Assembly (NCBI GenBank): GCA_026545765.1
Contig: CM048841.1
Span: 5,465,712-5,529,711 of the forward strand
DNA: 64,000 nucleotides
Direction: 5' to 3'
From: Plantago major
Lineage: Eukaryota > Streptophyta > Magnoliopsida > Lamiales > Plantaginaceae
Of this stretch, positions 49,379 through 60,776 are shown in pieces. Below the pieces are notes generated by a model. That model was not told the origin of the DNA, did not search any database, and worked only from the letters and a program-made list of their open reading frames with translations. A program made the translations under genes and the position numbers. Numbering within the stretch: position 1 is the first letter of the stretch; every line of letters begins with the position of its first letter.

Positions 49379-50370
49379 TAAGCTTAACAGCAAGATCATT
49401 TGCGTCAGCTAGTTCCTCTTCCAGTTCCGCTATCCTCACGTCCTTACCTGCTGGGCATACATCCACCAATCTCGTGGCCTGAAGGTTGGGCTTCGGTTCA
49501 ATCACATCTCTATCTATCGGGCGGATCCTCACAGAACAACATGTCAACCCAAGCTAGTGTGTCGTCTGGTGTGTCAGAGTTTGTTAGTTTTGGTACGACC
49601 CCCGTCCCACCTTCTCCACCCCCAAACCCGAGATCAAATGATGGAGGTTCGGCACTCGTACGCTTTAGATTCGGTGGAAGTGTAGACATAAAAGCTGGCA
49701 ACAATGAAGACATTTGAGTGTTCAAGGCATCCATGTTCCCATAATCTCCAGTGGCCTCCTCATGTGTCATGTTCCTTGGTAACATATTCATAAACTGGGC
49801 AGAGCACTCCGTCAACTGAGTGGTGCCAACATCTAAGTCCTCATATGTCACCTCCCCCTTCCCTTTATCATTTCGATAAGATCCTACCGACTCTATAGCT
49901 GGTTTTGCAGCAGCTACCACCTCTAATTCGTCATCATTGTTGTCAAGGTCAAACACTGGCTGACCTAAATACTGGTCCTCTGTATAGCTTTTCACATTAG
50001 TATCAGTATCAACCGGGTTTGCACGTACAGGGGCCTGCTTAACAAGTTTTCTCACATTCTTATTTAACTCACGCCATTTCAACTCATGACTGGTAGGCTC
50101 CAAATCCCAGTATATATCCTACAGTCAGACAAACCAAGCAAAAGAGTGTTATTAAACAAAAAGACGTAAAACAATGTCAGGCATTTATGGGTGATGAAAA
50201 ATAGCAATGGGATCAAGACTAACCACGTTCTCCCCAAGGTTATCTAAGTCAGTCTTGGCAAGGCGGCTTGCCAGTGAAAGGAGGTTCCATTTCAGGAAAC
50301 GCGGGAAGCATTTGGAATCAGGCACAGGCGATACTAGATTGGTGTGTTCACACATCCAAAACTGAAACAT
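49379..50370 (-). pseudogene. Coiled-coil protein pseudogene, 5' part
   Basis: Exon-like frames: 50370-50185 (MFQFWMCEHTNLVSPVPDSK, then FPRFLKWNLLSLASRL) and 50103-49510 (MEPTSHELKWRELNKNVRKL, acidic middle, then MLPRNMTHEEATGDYGNMDA and AWVDMLFCEDPPDR). A stop at 49510 is followed in frame by RDVIEPKPNLQATRLVDVCP and a coiled coil (VRIAELEEELADANDLA) up to the copia insertion. It would continue at 44697. The WxCEHTNLxxPVxDxKxPRFLKW pattern recalls hypothetical plant Mutator/Ulp1-associated proteins; this is a weak assignment. Between 50184 and 50104 there may be an intron. Confidence 0.5.
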
Positions 50371-50698
50371 GATTATAAAACACGTTCATCTCGTCAAATA
50401 GAATTTCACTAACAACAATCAGATTATATAAAGTATTTGGGAGAACAATATGAGCTCACCAGTAAAAACACGGCGCATGAACCGATCCTGCACTCTTTTG
50501 ATGAATTTATGTCATTCATATCAGCTCCTCAAGTATGTAAGTACACCAGTCATACTCGCAAAGGCTGCCAAAATCATCTAATATCTCAGTCACCCTCCAG
50601 TTTTGAGATAAATTTTGGTTAGGAGTTGTGAAGATTTGGGGTTGTTTTCGAAGTTTACAGAAGTACAGGGACTTGTTTGTTATTTTCATAATTGAGTT
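50371..50698. other. Spacer between pseudogene and copia LTR
   Basis: No recognised feature. The upstream part of the coiled-coil pseudogene may extend here (minus frame 50707-50516), but without a known motif. Confidence 0.4.
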
Positions 50699-51175
50699 TG
50701 TCGGCAAGTAACGGTTTTGGCTGGAAGAAACGTAATAAGGCTAGATAAATAGAAATGCGCTTTTATGCGTATCGTCCAATCAAACATAGCTGTTATGATC
50801 CAACGGTTGCTGCTTCTTCTGGCAGTTATGATTTCATCTGCAAGTATATAAACAGAGCTCATCTTCATCTTCATCAACAATCATCAAATTTCTTCTATTT
50901 CTCTGAGTGTTGTTTTCTGTGATTGAGAGCGGTTTTTATACCTGCTGTTGTGAGTGTTGTGTAGAAAATTCAAGTTGTAATTTCTATCAATTCTCTGTAA
51001 CAAAGGTTTTAAAGTTGAGAAGGTTGTGAAGCAATAAAATCGTCGATTCTCCGTGGATGCAGAATGGAGCAATTCAATTGAACCACGTAAAATTCTCTGT
51101 GTTGATTGTGTTTGATTGTTCTTATTGTTTGAGTAGTTGATTGATTGAGGTATTGTTTAGATCGAATACTTAACA
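50699..51175 (+). repeat. Candidate 5' LTR of the Tnt1-like copia
   Basis: It begins TGTCGGCAAGTAACGG and ends ATACTTAACA. AGTATATAAACAGAGC near 50851 would be the LTR TATA box. AGTGGCACCGTCTTGG follows the end, with TGGCACC a possible primer site. The 3' mate is outside the window, so the left limit is a judgement. Confidence 0.5.
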
Positions 51176-51238
51176 AGTGGCACCGTCTTGGGAAATCGGA
51201 ACTGTATTCGATTGTTGTTCGCCTAATTTCGATCAACT

Positions 51239-52150
51239 ATGAGTTCTACAAGGTTTGATATCAATAAGTTTACTGGCTCGAATGATTTTGCTTTGTGGAA
51301 GATTAAGATGGAAGCAATCTTGATACAACAAGGTGTAGAAATGGTATGGATGCCAAGAAATGAAGTTCCGGTGACGGTTATAGATCTTGAGCTGAAAGTT
51401 TTGTCAGCTAAAGCTCGTAGCACAATCATTCTTAGCATGGGAGATGAACCACTGCGTGAAGTTGCTAAAGAGAAAACTGCTGCTGATGTATGGAAGAAGC
51501 TTGAATAGTTGTATCAAACACGATCTCTAGCAAGGAGGCTGTATATGAAATCTCAACTGTATTCATATAAGATGAATGCAGATCGAAACATATTTGATCA
51601 ATTGGCCACTTTCAACAAAACTCTAGATGATCTTGATAGCATTGAAGATACAAAGTTGCTTGATGAAGACAAAGCCATACTACTGCTTAATTCTCTTCCA
51701 AAATCTTATGAAAGCATTAGAGATGCAATTGCTTTTACAGGCCAAAAGAAAGTTACTCTAGAAGAAGTTCAATGCTTGATCAGGCAGAAGGAAATGCAGA
51801 AAGATACAACTAAAGGTGCAGATACCACAGGAGAAGGTCTTATGGTTAGAAACAACAACAACAAGCCTAAGTTCCAACAGCAATACCAGAAGAACAAGTT
51901 CAATAAAGATATGAGGACTAAAGTGTCAACTGGTTTTGGAGCTGCAAATAGGGAGACAAGAATTTGTCATCACTGCAAGAAACAAGGCCATCTTAAGAAG
52001 AATTGTTTCTTGCTTAAGAGACAGAAAGAGAACAAAGGTGGTGCATCTCATGAATTTGCAGGAAATATTGAATATGATGGTGATGTGCTGAATGTCATTG
52101 AAGAACAAGCCAGTGATGAGTGGATTCTGGATGCTCCTTTCATATTTGTC
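51239..52150 (+). pseudogene. copia gag with one stop and a frameshift
   Basis: It starts MSSTRFDINKFTGSNDFALW, with WKIKMEAILIQQGVE as in Tnt1-like Gag. A TAG at 51506-51508 interrupts it and the same frame then continues (LYQTRSLARRLYMKSQLYSY). The zinc knuckle CHHCKKQGHLKKNC (about 51967-52008) has correct CX2CX4HX4C spacing. The frame is lost near 52125 at the start of protease. Confidence 0.85.
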
Positions 52151-54489
52151 CATACAAAGAGTGGTTCACAAGGTTGGATGTTAGCTATGGAGGCACAGTG
52201 ATGCTGGGAAATGACATGATATGCAACATACAAGGTGTTGGTGATATCAAGCTGCAGATGAATGATGAATCTGTGAAACTTCTAACTGATGTAAGGTACA
52301 TTCCTGAGCTTAGAAGAAACTTGATTTCTCTTGGTACTTTAGAGAGTAAAGGGTACAAGTTTAGCTCTGAAAATGGCATGCTCACTGTGTACAATAAAAA
52401 TGCATCTGTGGTCATGAAAGGTGTTAAGAGGAACAAGCTCTATTATATGCAATGTAGAGTGATTACTGGTGATGTGTCTATTGCTAGTGTTAGTGACACT
52501 GAGTTGTGGCATAGAAGGTTGGCTCATGTCAGTGAAAAGGGATGAATTGAATTACACAAGAAACAAGTGTTTGACACCAGTAAAATTGAGAAGTTAAACA
52601 CCTGTGAGCATTGCATTCTGGGAAAAGCTAAGAGAAATTCCTTCCCAACTGGTATGAATATAAGTACAGCTCCCCCATATTACATTCATTCAGATTTATG
52701 GGGACCTGCAAAGGTGCAAACAAATGGATGAGAGAGGTATTTTCTATCTCTGATAGATGATTGTACCAGGAGAGTGTGGTTATATGTTCTGAAACATAAG
52801 AGTGATGCTTTCTCAAAATTTAAGGAATGGTGTGCAGAAGTTGAGAATGAGAAGAGCTTAAAGGTGAAGGTTCTAAGGCTGACAATGGTTTAGAGTTCTT
52901 GTATGGAGAGTTTAACAACTTCTGTGCTGAGAAAGGAATTAAAAGACACAGAACAGTTCCTGGCACTCCACAACAAAATGGTCTTGTTGAAAGAATGAAT
53001 AGAACACTTTTAGAGAGGGCAAGGTGCATCATGTTTCAGTCAGGTGTTCCTAAGTCTTTCTGGGGAGAAGCTGTGACCACTGTGTCTTATTTGATAAACA
53101 AAATACCCTCATCTGCTATACAAATGAAGACACCAGATGAAATGTGGTATGGAGGAGTTAAAGATTACTCTCATCTCAGAGTGTTTGGTTGTCTAGCTTA
53201 TGTGCATGTCAGACAAGACAAGCTTGAGCCCAGAGCTCTCAAGTGCATATTTGTGGGCTATCCTAAAGGTGTTAAAGCATACAAGCTCTGGTGCATTGAA
53301 AGAAACTCACAGAAAGTCATCATTAGTAGGGATGTTATATTTGATGAAACTATTTTCCCTTATAAGAATGATGATCATCATCTCACAACAGACATTCACA
53401 CGTTCAAGGATTCTGAGATTCAGGTGGAGCTAATGGGAACTGAGAATCAGACAAGAGAGAATCATGAAGTTATAAGTGATAGTCACAACCAGCCATTCCT
53501 GAGTGATAATGATCAACCTATCATCTCAGTTGAAAATGAAGATTCTCAGAGCTCACCTGTAAGGAGAAATTCGCCACACAGCCCAACTACAACAACTAGT
53601 ACATCTGTACCAGATCAACAAATCTCTGAGACAGCTCAACCAACTGTGAATAGGAGAAATCACACCAGGAGTAGAGTGATACCTATAGTGACAGATGAGA
53701 TCAGAAATTTTCAACTAACAAGGGACAGGGAGAAGAGACAATCTAGAGCACTAAATATGTATGGCTACAGCAATTTAGTAGCATTCTCTGTGAGCACATG
53801 TCAAGATATTGAATATCAAGAGCCACAGGATTTCAAGGAAGCAAGTACTTGTGCTCACAAACAAGAGTGGATGGTTGCTATGCAAGAAGAATTGCTATCT
53901 CTTATGAAGAATAAAACCTGAGAATTGGTTCCTAAACCACAAAACAAGAGAATAGTGAGTTGTAAGTGGATTTACAAGAGGAAGATTGAAGTTACTACTA
54001 CTACTACAGAACAAGTTAGATACAAAGCAAGACTTGTTGCTAGAGGTTTCACACAGAAGGAGGGAGTGGATTACAATGATATCTTCTCTCCAGTCAAGCA
54101 TTATAAGGATTCTACTGAGCATTGTAACTCAATTCAACCTGGAACTGCAACAGCTTGATGTTAAAACAGCTTTCTTACATGGTGATCTTGAAGAAACCAT
54201 CTACATGTCTCAGCCTGAAGGTTTCATTTTGCATGGAAATGAAGATAAAGTTTGTTTGTTGAAGAAATCTCTGTATGGGCTCAAACAAAGCCCAAGACAA
54301 TGGTACAGGAAGTTCAGTGAATACATGGAAGAAATTGGGTTTACTAAGTCTATTTATGACAGTTGTGTGTATCTGAAGAGTGAAAACTCACATGTCATCA
54401 CTTACTTGCTCTTATATGTTGATGACATGTTAATTGCCAGTAGTAGCATGGAAAATTTGACACAGGTGAAGAAGCAACTAAGTACAAGA
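52120..54489 (+). pseudogene. copia protease, integrase and partial RT
   Basis: Protease DSGCSFHI (52120) follows a shift from the gag frame; a repeated GGATTCT context suggests a short deletion there. Then come HRRLAHVSEKG, stops at 52543-52545 and about 52728, CEHCILGKAK, SDLWGP, and a further shift near 52870. PQQNGLVERMNRTLLERARC and GVPKSFWGEA follow. The linker leads to RT: a stop after MKNKT (53919), [31 protein letters not shown], another shift near 54100, [30 protein letters not shown] and YVDDMLIAS. It stops at 54489 at the next element's insertion. Confidence 0.88.
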
Positions 54490-55334
54490 TGTTAGAACTT
54501 ATGATCCCGGATTGGTACTTTGAAACAAGATTAATAGACAATGTTGCCAACAATGTTGTTCAACAATGTCTACAGTAAACAGATAGCAGCGGATGAATAA
54601 TGTAACTTCTATTACCAAGCCAATATAGAAAAATATATTGGCAGCGCCTTAGGCAAAATATCTACTGACAGGAAAAGTAGATCTAATCAAATAGGTTTAA
54701 TACAATTACAAACGATTGATTAAACAACCAAAACTAGCCCTAGAAGAACCAACAGTAAAAGCTATTCTAGGTCGATGTTTGAAAGAGTTATTCCAACAAT
54801 GAATACTATTAGACAAACTCTAAAGCTAGCAGAAAACAAGAAGCCTAAACTCTTTTAATAAAATCTCGATTGATCATCAAGAAAGGCTCTAAAACCTTGC
54901 TTTGCTGAATCCTTGCATCTATATACTTGAGATGTCGACCTCTTCCATCTATGTCGAAAGGCAATAGGATCTTGGCAAAGGCAATTTTTCCTTTTACTTG
55001 TTTTCTTCAAAAAGCGCATAGAAGGAAATTCCCATATTTCAATTCTTCATAAAATATATTCCTTCTTGCTTTCACCACAGGCTGTCCTTTTTCCTTAAAT
55101 CAAATCTTGTTTGTTTTGTCACCTTCGATCCAAGTATCCATCGTCAATGTGCTTTGTCTTCGATGTCTACGACAATGCTATATCTTCAAGGTTATGCCAA
55201 CATTGAATTCTATCCTGTCACAATGTTATACAACATTGATAATCCTGCAGCTTCACAAACAACAACAAACATAAACTTGGAACTGATTATTGAAAGACAA
55301 GATTATCAAAATATAAGTGCATGCTGCACTTTCA
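54490..55334 (-). repeat. 3' LTR of the second Sirevirus-like element, 845 bp
   Basis: TGTTAGAACTT at the left and GCTGCACTTTCA at the right, followed by ATCTCCCCCTTAA. It shares its ends, GGCAGCGCCTTAGGC-like middle words and GATTAAAC context with the LTRs at 35111 and 43007, at lower identity. It is a related family rather than the same one. Confidence 0.85.
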
Positions 55335-56043
55335 ATCTCCCCCTTAATCTTAGTCTTTCATCACAAAACAAAACAAGAGATCAGATCATAGAAACAATAC
55401 TAAGAACTACTACAAGAGATCAGATCTCCCCCTTAACCAGACAGCTTAAGAAATATTCAAGAGAATTTAAAATATTACAGACCCACACAAATTATAAATT
55501 GTTCAACACAAACTCAAACTCAAGAAGAATGAACTCAAGTTATCTATTCTCCCCTTTTGTGAGGAAAGAAAAGAAACTAGAGTATTTCGAACTTGATTGT
55601 TTGAGATCGCTCATCAAGCCCTTTGATTTGCTCCGAATCGACTTGTCCTGTTCGGTTAAAATACTGCAGACGAGTTTCAATGTTAGGAGTCAATGTTGTC
55701 CCAACATATAAGTCAACATTGGAATGTTGAAAGCAACTACTGAGCTTTCGATGCATCGTTTTGCCAAGAGAAAGAGGCATATTCTCCTCCACATCCATGT
55801 TCACGAAACATCGGATCTACCCAAGGAAGATCAGATCCATCATGTGTTTCCAGAGTTGTTTGGTATTTGTGATGGACTTAAAGTTGGAATGATAGACATC
55901 ATTGGCTTTAACCTCAATACCACGCATCGAAGAACAAAAATATAGTAGATGGAAGAATCAAATGGCCTCGATCCCTCTATTCTTAGAATTTTCTAGATGC
56001 TTGAGAATCCTTTCTCCTGTGTTGACATTGTAACCCATTTTAA
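55335..56043 (-). repeat. Polypurine-tract-like region beside the 3' LTR
   Basis: CTCCCCCTTAA at 55337 and 55425, and CTCCCCTTTTGTGAGG at 55550, are copies of the same C-rich word seen at 36885-38420. Two copies of the CAATGTTG/CAACATTG motif lie at 55198 (in the LTR) and 55678. No coding frame is recognised. Confidence 0.6.
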
Positions 56044-57461
56044 TCAGTAAAAGCAACATGGTCGCCTCTTGAGCTTGTTGTTATTGGAAGATGGCAACCA
56101 GTTGTACAGGCAGATCCTGGCAAGAACATATACTAGAGAACAACAATATTTCAGATCTAGAGTTTCAGTAGGCCAAGATTTTAGTTTTCCTGCAGTTAGC
56201 TCTCTTGCAATCTCATCCATAGTTACCTCCACAGGAGTCTCAATCTCATCCCTATTTCTATGCAGCACAGTATTGATATCCTTAGAAGTCAAGAAGAATA
56301 CATCACCTCTCAAGTACACACAGTGATGCTTACCATGCCCTTCACTACCAAAATTCTCAGATAAATGGGCATAGAATTCTCTTATGATTTCAGGAACAAA
56401 TGCAGCATATTGAGTAACAGCATAATAGAGATTCCTTTTCTTTAGATAGGCAACCAAGTTATACTCTTCAAATGAGTCCTCTTTAATTATCTTCTCAACA
56501 TCTATAGCATTGTTTTTGATTTTCTCATATTTTTCTAGATTCTTGTTATCATAGAACAAATGAGAAACTGCATCTTCATCCCAATCAGAACCATCTGTAA
56601 ACACAGGTTCAGAGGATAGATCATTTACCTCAGGGTCTTCAATCTGGTCTTCTCCAAGAATGACATCCTCATCATCAAGTGATTCTTCTTCAGATTCTTC
56701 CTCTCTCGACTTCATAATCTTCAGAGTCATCTGAGCTTTCATCTGAGTTTCTCAGATCTTCTTCTTCAACCATTGACTCATCCTTAGAGTCATCTTCAGT
56801 TTCTGGCTCATAATCTTCCATATCATTAGAGCTTTCATCATTGTTATCATCATGAGCAGCTGATGTTGCAACAACATCCTCATCTATATTCATTGGATCA
56901 CTTTCAGTTTTCTCTGAGTCATCTGACTGCCAATCTTCCACTTCAACTAGTTCAATGGTAGGCTCAACTGCGGGTTTCTCAACATTTTCAGAATGCATGC
57001 TGGTCTGATTCTCATCATTCAGGCCATCAGTAGCCGTTTCCCCTGTTTTGTCAGGTTGTTGTACATCATCTTCTTCAACAACTGCAGGATTTTGGGGGTT
57101 TTCTGTCAGATCTGCATGTTGAATTTCGGGATATCCAACATCTTTCCCAGCATCCTCCATGGCTTTCATCATCATCCCTCAGATCTTGTGGCAAGTCGAC
57201 TGGCATGCTCCCCAATTTAACAAGGGTTTCTGCAGCAAATTCAGAGGGGTTTGATGGTGATGACTCAGTCTGGGTTTTTGGAGATGGTGGTTTTGGCACA
57301 GGAGACGAGGGTTTTTCTGTACTATCTTCCGAATCCTCACAATTATAGACTGGAATCTCAAAATCCGCCGGTTCAGCACGAATGGGAAGAGGATAAGCTT
57401 GCTCCTCCTCAGGTGTTTGCAATGAAAATCCGGGCAAGACGGGTTTTGTCGGGGACGACAT
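56044..57461 (-). pseudogene. Extra ORF after pol, plant transposon protein-like (env-like position)
   Basis: From the ATG at 57461 three minus frames follow one another with shifts near 57170 and 56720. The first reads MSSPTKPVLPGFSLQTPEEE and is proline-rich. The second is strongly acidic (many Asp/Glu/Ser). The third ends with a folded-looking domain: YNLVAYLKKRNLYYAVTQYA, FVPEIIREFYAHLSEN, VYLRGDVFFLTSKDINTVLH. That order (xxPEIxxEFYxxL, then xVRGxxxxFSPExIN) resembles the putative plant transposon protein domain. Sireviruses often carry an additional, env-like ORF here. Function is unknown. About 470 codons in total if joined. Confidence 0.65.
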
Positions 57462-58790
57462 TGTTTGGATTGTGAAGCTAGAGTTGAGGGAGAAAGGGCA
57501 GGAGAGTAGTTTTGGTTGAGAGAGACAAGAGAGTGAGGAGAGGGGAAGGTGAAGAGTTTTGGAAGTAAGAAGTAAAAACAGGGATTTTTTTTTTTTTTTT
57601 TTTGTAAGAGAGTGGTTTGGAAGGATGGCAGTTTTTGTGAGTGGTGGAGAAGTGGGTTAATGAGAGAGATAGTGGTAATATGGTTGGAGGAATGTTTTTG
57701 GTTGGTTTGCTCCAAGGATCATAATCATATATATCAAAACATAAACCAAGATCTGTACACAGCTGTTAATATGAGATTAAGGAAAGCAAATGACCACTGT
57801 ATCAATTAGGTCAAGAATGAAGAAGGTTCTCAAAACTCAACCTAGGGAGGTACATTTTTGTTTTAGGAAACAAATCAAGGTCAGATAAGAGTAAGATATT
57901 ATATTTTACACTTTACATTTTACCAGATTACCCAAGACACCTAAATTACTCCCCCTCAAACCCAACCCAAAACACAGAAAGAGCACACAAAAACACAGCA
58001 AGAAGGTATTGCCAGCACAGGCAATGTTGACCTGGATGTTGGCTCAACATTGATGACAACATAGGAATATCAGACCACTCTTAATGTAAGTCAGCCAGGA
58101 AACCAAGTCTCAAGATGTGCAGATTCGATTAACACCACTGATGTCACAGCAAAACAGAAGAAGGAAGGAATACCAAAGAAACACACTCAACATTGCCTCA
58201 AGAAGTAAATTGAACAATTAGCATAAGTTTGAGTGGGGGTGACCATGAGACCACATTTGACCACATTGGGTAATTTGGTACTCAGAAAGTGAACCAGAAG
58301 CTTTACGAGAATCGGCACTTTTGTGCGTGTCGGTTTCCAGTACAGGCCATCAACCCTCACGACACATGACACATTGGCCACGTCGATATCTGGATAGTAT
58401 TTGAAACACCTGAACACGATCCTCGTGAAACACTTGAGCCCTTTTATCATAATTCATTAGATTTATTAAGCATAAAGGACAGAGGCAACATCAAGAGTGA
58501 GTCAAGGTACGAGTAAAATAGCGAAAAGGCGCAAAGTGGGTTTTACATAAAGCAAACACACAGGAGACTCGATCCCTTTCAACCTTGGTTTCAAATAGCC
58601 TTTCAAACCCTAAGCATCACCACTGTAAGCTACAAATAGGAACAGCCATTGACGTACGAAGCACAAAAACACATAGACACAAGAATAAGAAAGAGAAAAG
58701 ACTAAAAGAATAACGAAAGACAACACTAGGTAAACATAGAAGACAATGTTGACCAGGATGTTATGTCAACATTGCTTGCAGCAAATCCTA
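57462..58790 (-). other. Non-coding spacer between the extra ORF and RNase H
   Basis: It contains a poly-T run at about 57585-57603, a C-rich word (ACTCCCCCTCAAACCC, 57949) and two copies of the CAATGTTG/CAACATTG motif (58022-58062, 58744-58775). A minus frame at 58187-58450 has no known motif. Confidence 0.5.
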
Positions 58791-60776
58791 TCAATTAGTG
58801 CAAAGGCCAAGAGACCTTCTCAAACTGAAGAATCTCTCTTTATCAAGGGGCTTTGTGAAAATGTCAGCTAACTGATTTGTGGTATCAATGTGTTGTATGT
58901 CAATTATTTGTTTGGAGACTAGGTCTCTAAGAAAATGATGTCGAATGTCTATATGCTTGGTGCGTGAGTGTTGAACAGGGTTCTTGGATATGTGAATGGC
59001 ACTAAGGTTATCACAAAACAGCAAAAGAGTGTCACTTTGAAACCCATATTCATGCAAAGATATTGTTCACCAAATTAATTGAGACACAACTCCCGGCGCT
59101 ACATATTCAGATTCAAGTGAGAGAGACACACAATTTTGTTTCATACTATACCATGACACAAGATTTGGTCCAAGATAAAACAACCTCCACTAGTTGATTT
59201 TCGATCATCTAAGTCACCACCAATCGTAATCACTAAATCCCAGATTAGTGTTTGAATCACATGCATACCATAATCCAAGATTAACAGTTCACGATATATA
59301 TCTAATGATTCTTTTGACAGATTAAGTGAGATATTTTGGGCTTGGATTGATACAGCACACACAAACAGAGAACATGATGTCCTATTGGTCGAAAGATATA
59401 AGAGACTTCCAATCATTGATCTGTACAATGTTGGGTCAACATCGTCCCCAACATCGGTTTTGCTAAGTTTCAGAGATGTAGCCATGGGAGTGCTGCAAGG
59501 TTTGGCATTTTCCAGACCAAATTTTTTGATAAGATTCTTGGCATATTTCTCTTGAGAGATAAAGAGGCCTTCCTGTTTCTGCTGTATCTGGAGCCCCAAG
59601 AAGAAACTGAGTTCACCAATCATACTCATCTCAAAAGTTCCTGTCATGGCTTGAACAAACTTATCTAGGAAGGAGAGGTTAGTAGCACCAAAGACAATAT
59701 CATCAACATAGATTTGAGCAATGCAGATGTCTTTTCCTTTCCTGAGGATAAATAGAGTTTGATCTCCCTCACCTCTTTTAAATCCTAACCCAACTAGGAA
59801 TTCTGTCAACCTAGCATACCAAGCGCGTGGGGCTTGTTTCAAACCATACAAGGCTTTTCTTAGTTTAAAAACATGGTCAGGATAAAAAGGATCTTCAAAC
59901 CCTCTAGGTTGTTCAACATACACTTCTTTGTCAATGTAGCCATTCAAGAAAGCTCCTTTAACATCCATTTGTTTGAGTTTTATGTTAAGACAACATGCTA
60001 AGGCTAGGAGTAAGCGAATGGACTCTAATCTAGCAACTGGAGCGAAAGTCTCATCAAAATCAATGCCTTCCACTTGGGTGTAACCTTGAGCAACCAATCT
60101 GGCTTTGTTTTTTACAACTATCCCCTTTTCATCACTCTTGTTTTTGAAAATCCACTTGGTGCCTATGACATTTATATTATGGGGGAACAAGAGTCCAGAC
60201 TTCATTTGTTTGAAACTGACGAAGTTCATCTTGCATTGCTTCTATCCAAAAATCATCAGCAAGAGCTTCTTTCACATTTTTAGGTTCAATTAACGAAACA
60301 AAGCACGAGGAACTTACAGAGTGACATATTTCAGCAAGTCTGAGTGTCTTGTAGTTTTTGCGCGTGTTTCCCCTTAATGTCCTTCCTCCTGGATTTCCAA
60401 TTACTTGGGAACTGGGATGATCTTTGCGAATTCTAGGAGGAGGATCCTTTCTTGAGTCAGGAGACATAGGTGCAGCATTGTTGCTGGATGGATTGTCAGA
60501 TTCAGCCTCAGTTTCATTATGAGGATCAGCTTGTTCTTCATCATGAGTGTAAATCTGGGATGTTGAGTTTGATGTTGAGTCATCATTGCACTGAGGGGAT
60601 GTTGGCACAACATTGCCCACAACATGGGTTCTTTCATTTTGATCAGCAGCAGGAGTCACAGTTTCTGATACGTTCTCATGTGTAGAAGAGTCAGAGGTTG
60701 ATTCAATAACCTGTTCAGTACCTGCAGAGATCTTCTTCTGGGCATAGGGCTCAGAGTCATCAAAGGAAACATTCAC
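58791..60776 (-). pseudogene. Sirevirus-like reverse transcriptase and RNase H
   Basis: The linker starts MNVSFDDSEPYAQKKISAGT (60776). After a shift near 60200 the RT reads GTKWIFKNKSDEKGIV, KARLVAQGYTQVEGIDFDET, MDVKGAFLNGYIDKEVYVEQ, LYGLKQAPRAWYARL and the catalytic YVDDIVFGA. RNase H is broken: RKSTSGGCF is near 59190, and the last part (SDTLLLFCDNLSAIHISKNP, then ADIFTKPL) is in another frame at 59057-58791. The expected conserved block between them is damaged. The frame is mostly open over 360 codons. Confidence 0.88.

Larger units (their letters stand above)
50699..54489 (+). mobile_element. Ty1/copia retrotransposon, Tnt1-like, truncated by a later insertion
   Basis: A candidate 5' LTR (50699-51175) is followed by gag, protease, integrase and the first half of RT on the plus strand. 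At 54490 the RT is cut by the LTR of a second, minus-strand Sirevirus-like element. The remainder of RT, RNase H and the 3' LTR would lie beyond the window. The gag start and integrase-RT wording resemble Tnt1/Retrofit-type elements from memory. Confidence 0.85.

Noticed and set aside
58187-58450. 87-codon minus frame between RNase H and the extra ORF
   Set aside because: No motif or repeat relation; probably chance within the retroelement spacer.
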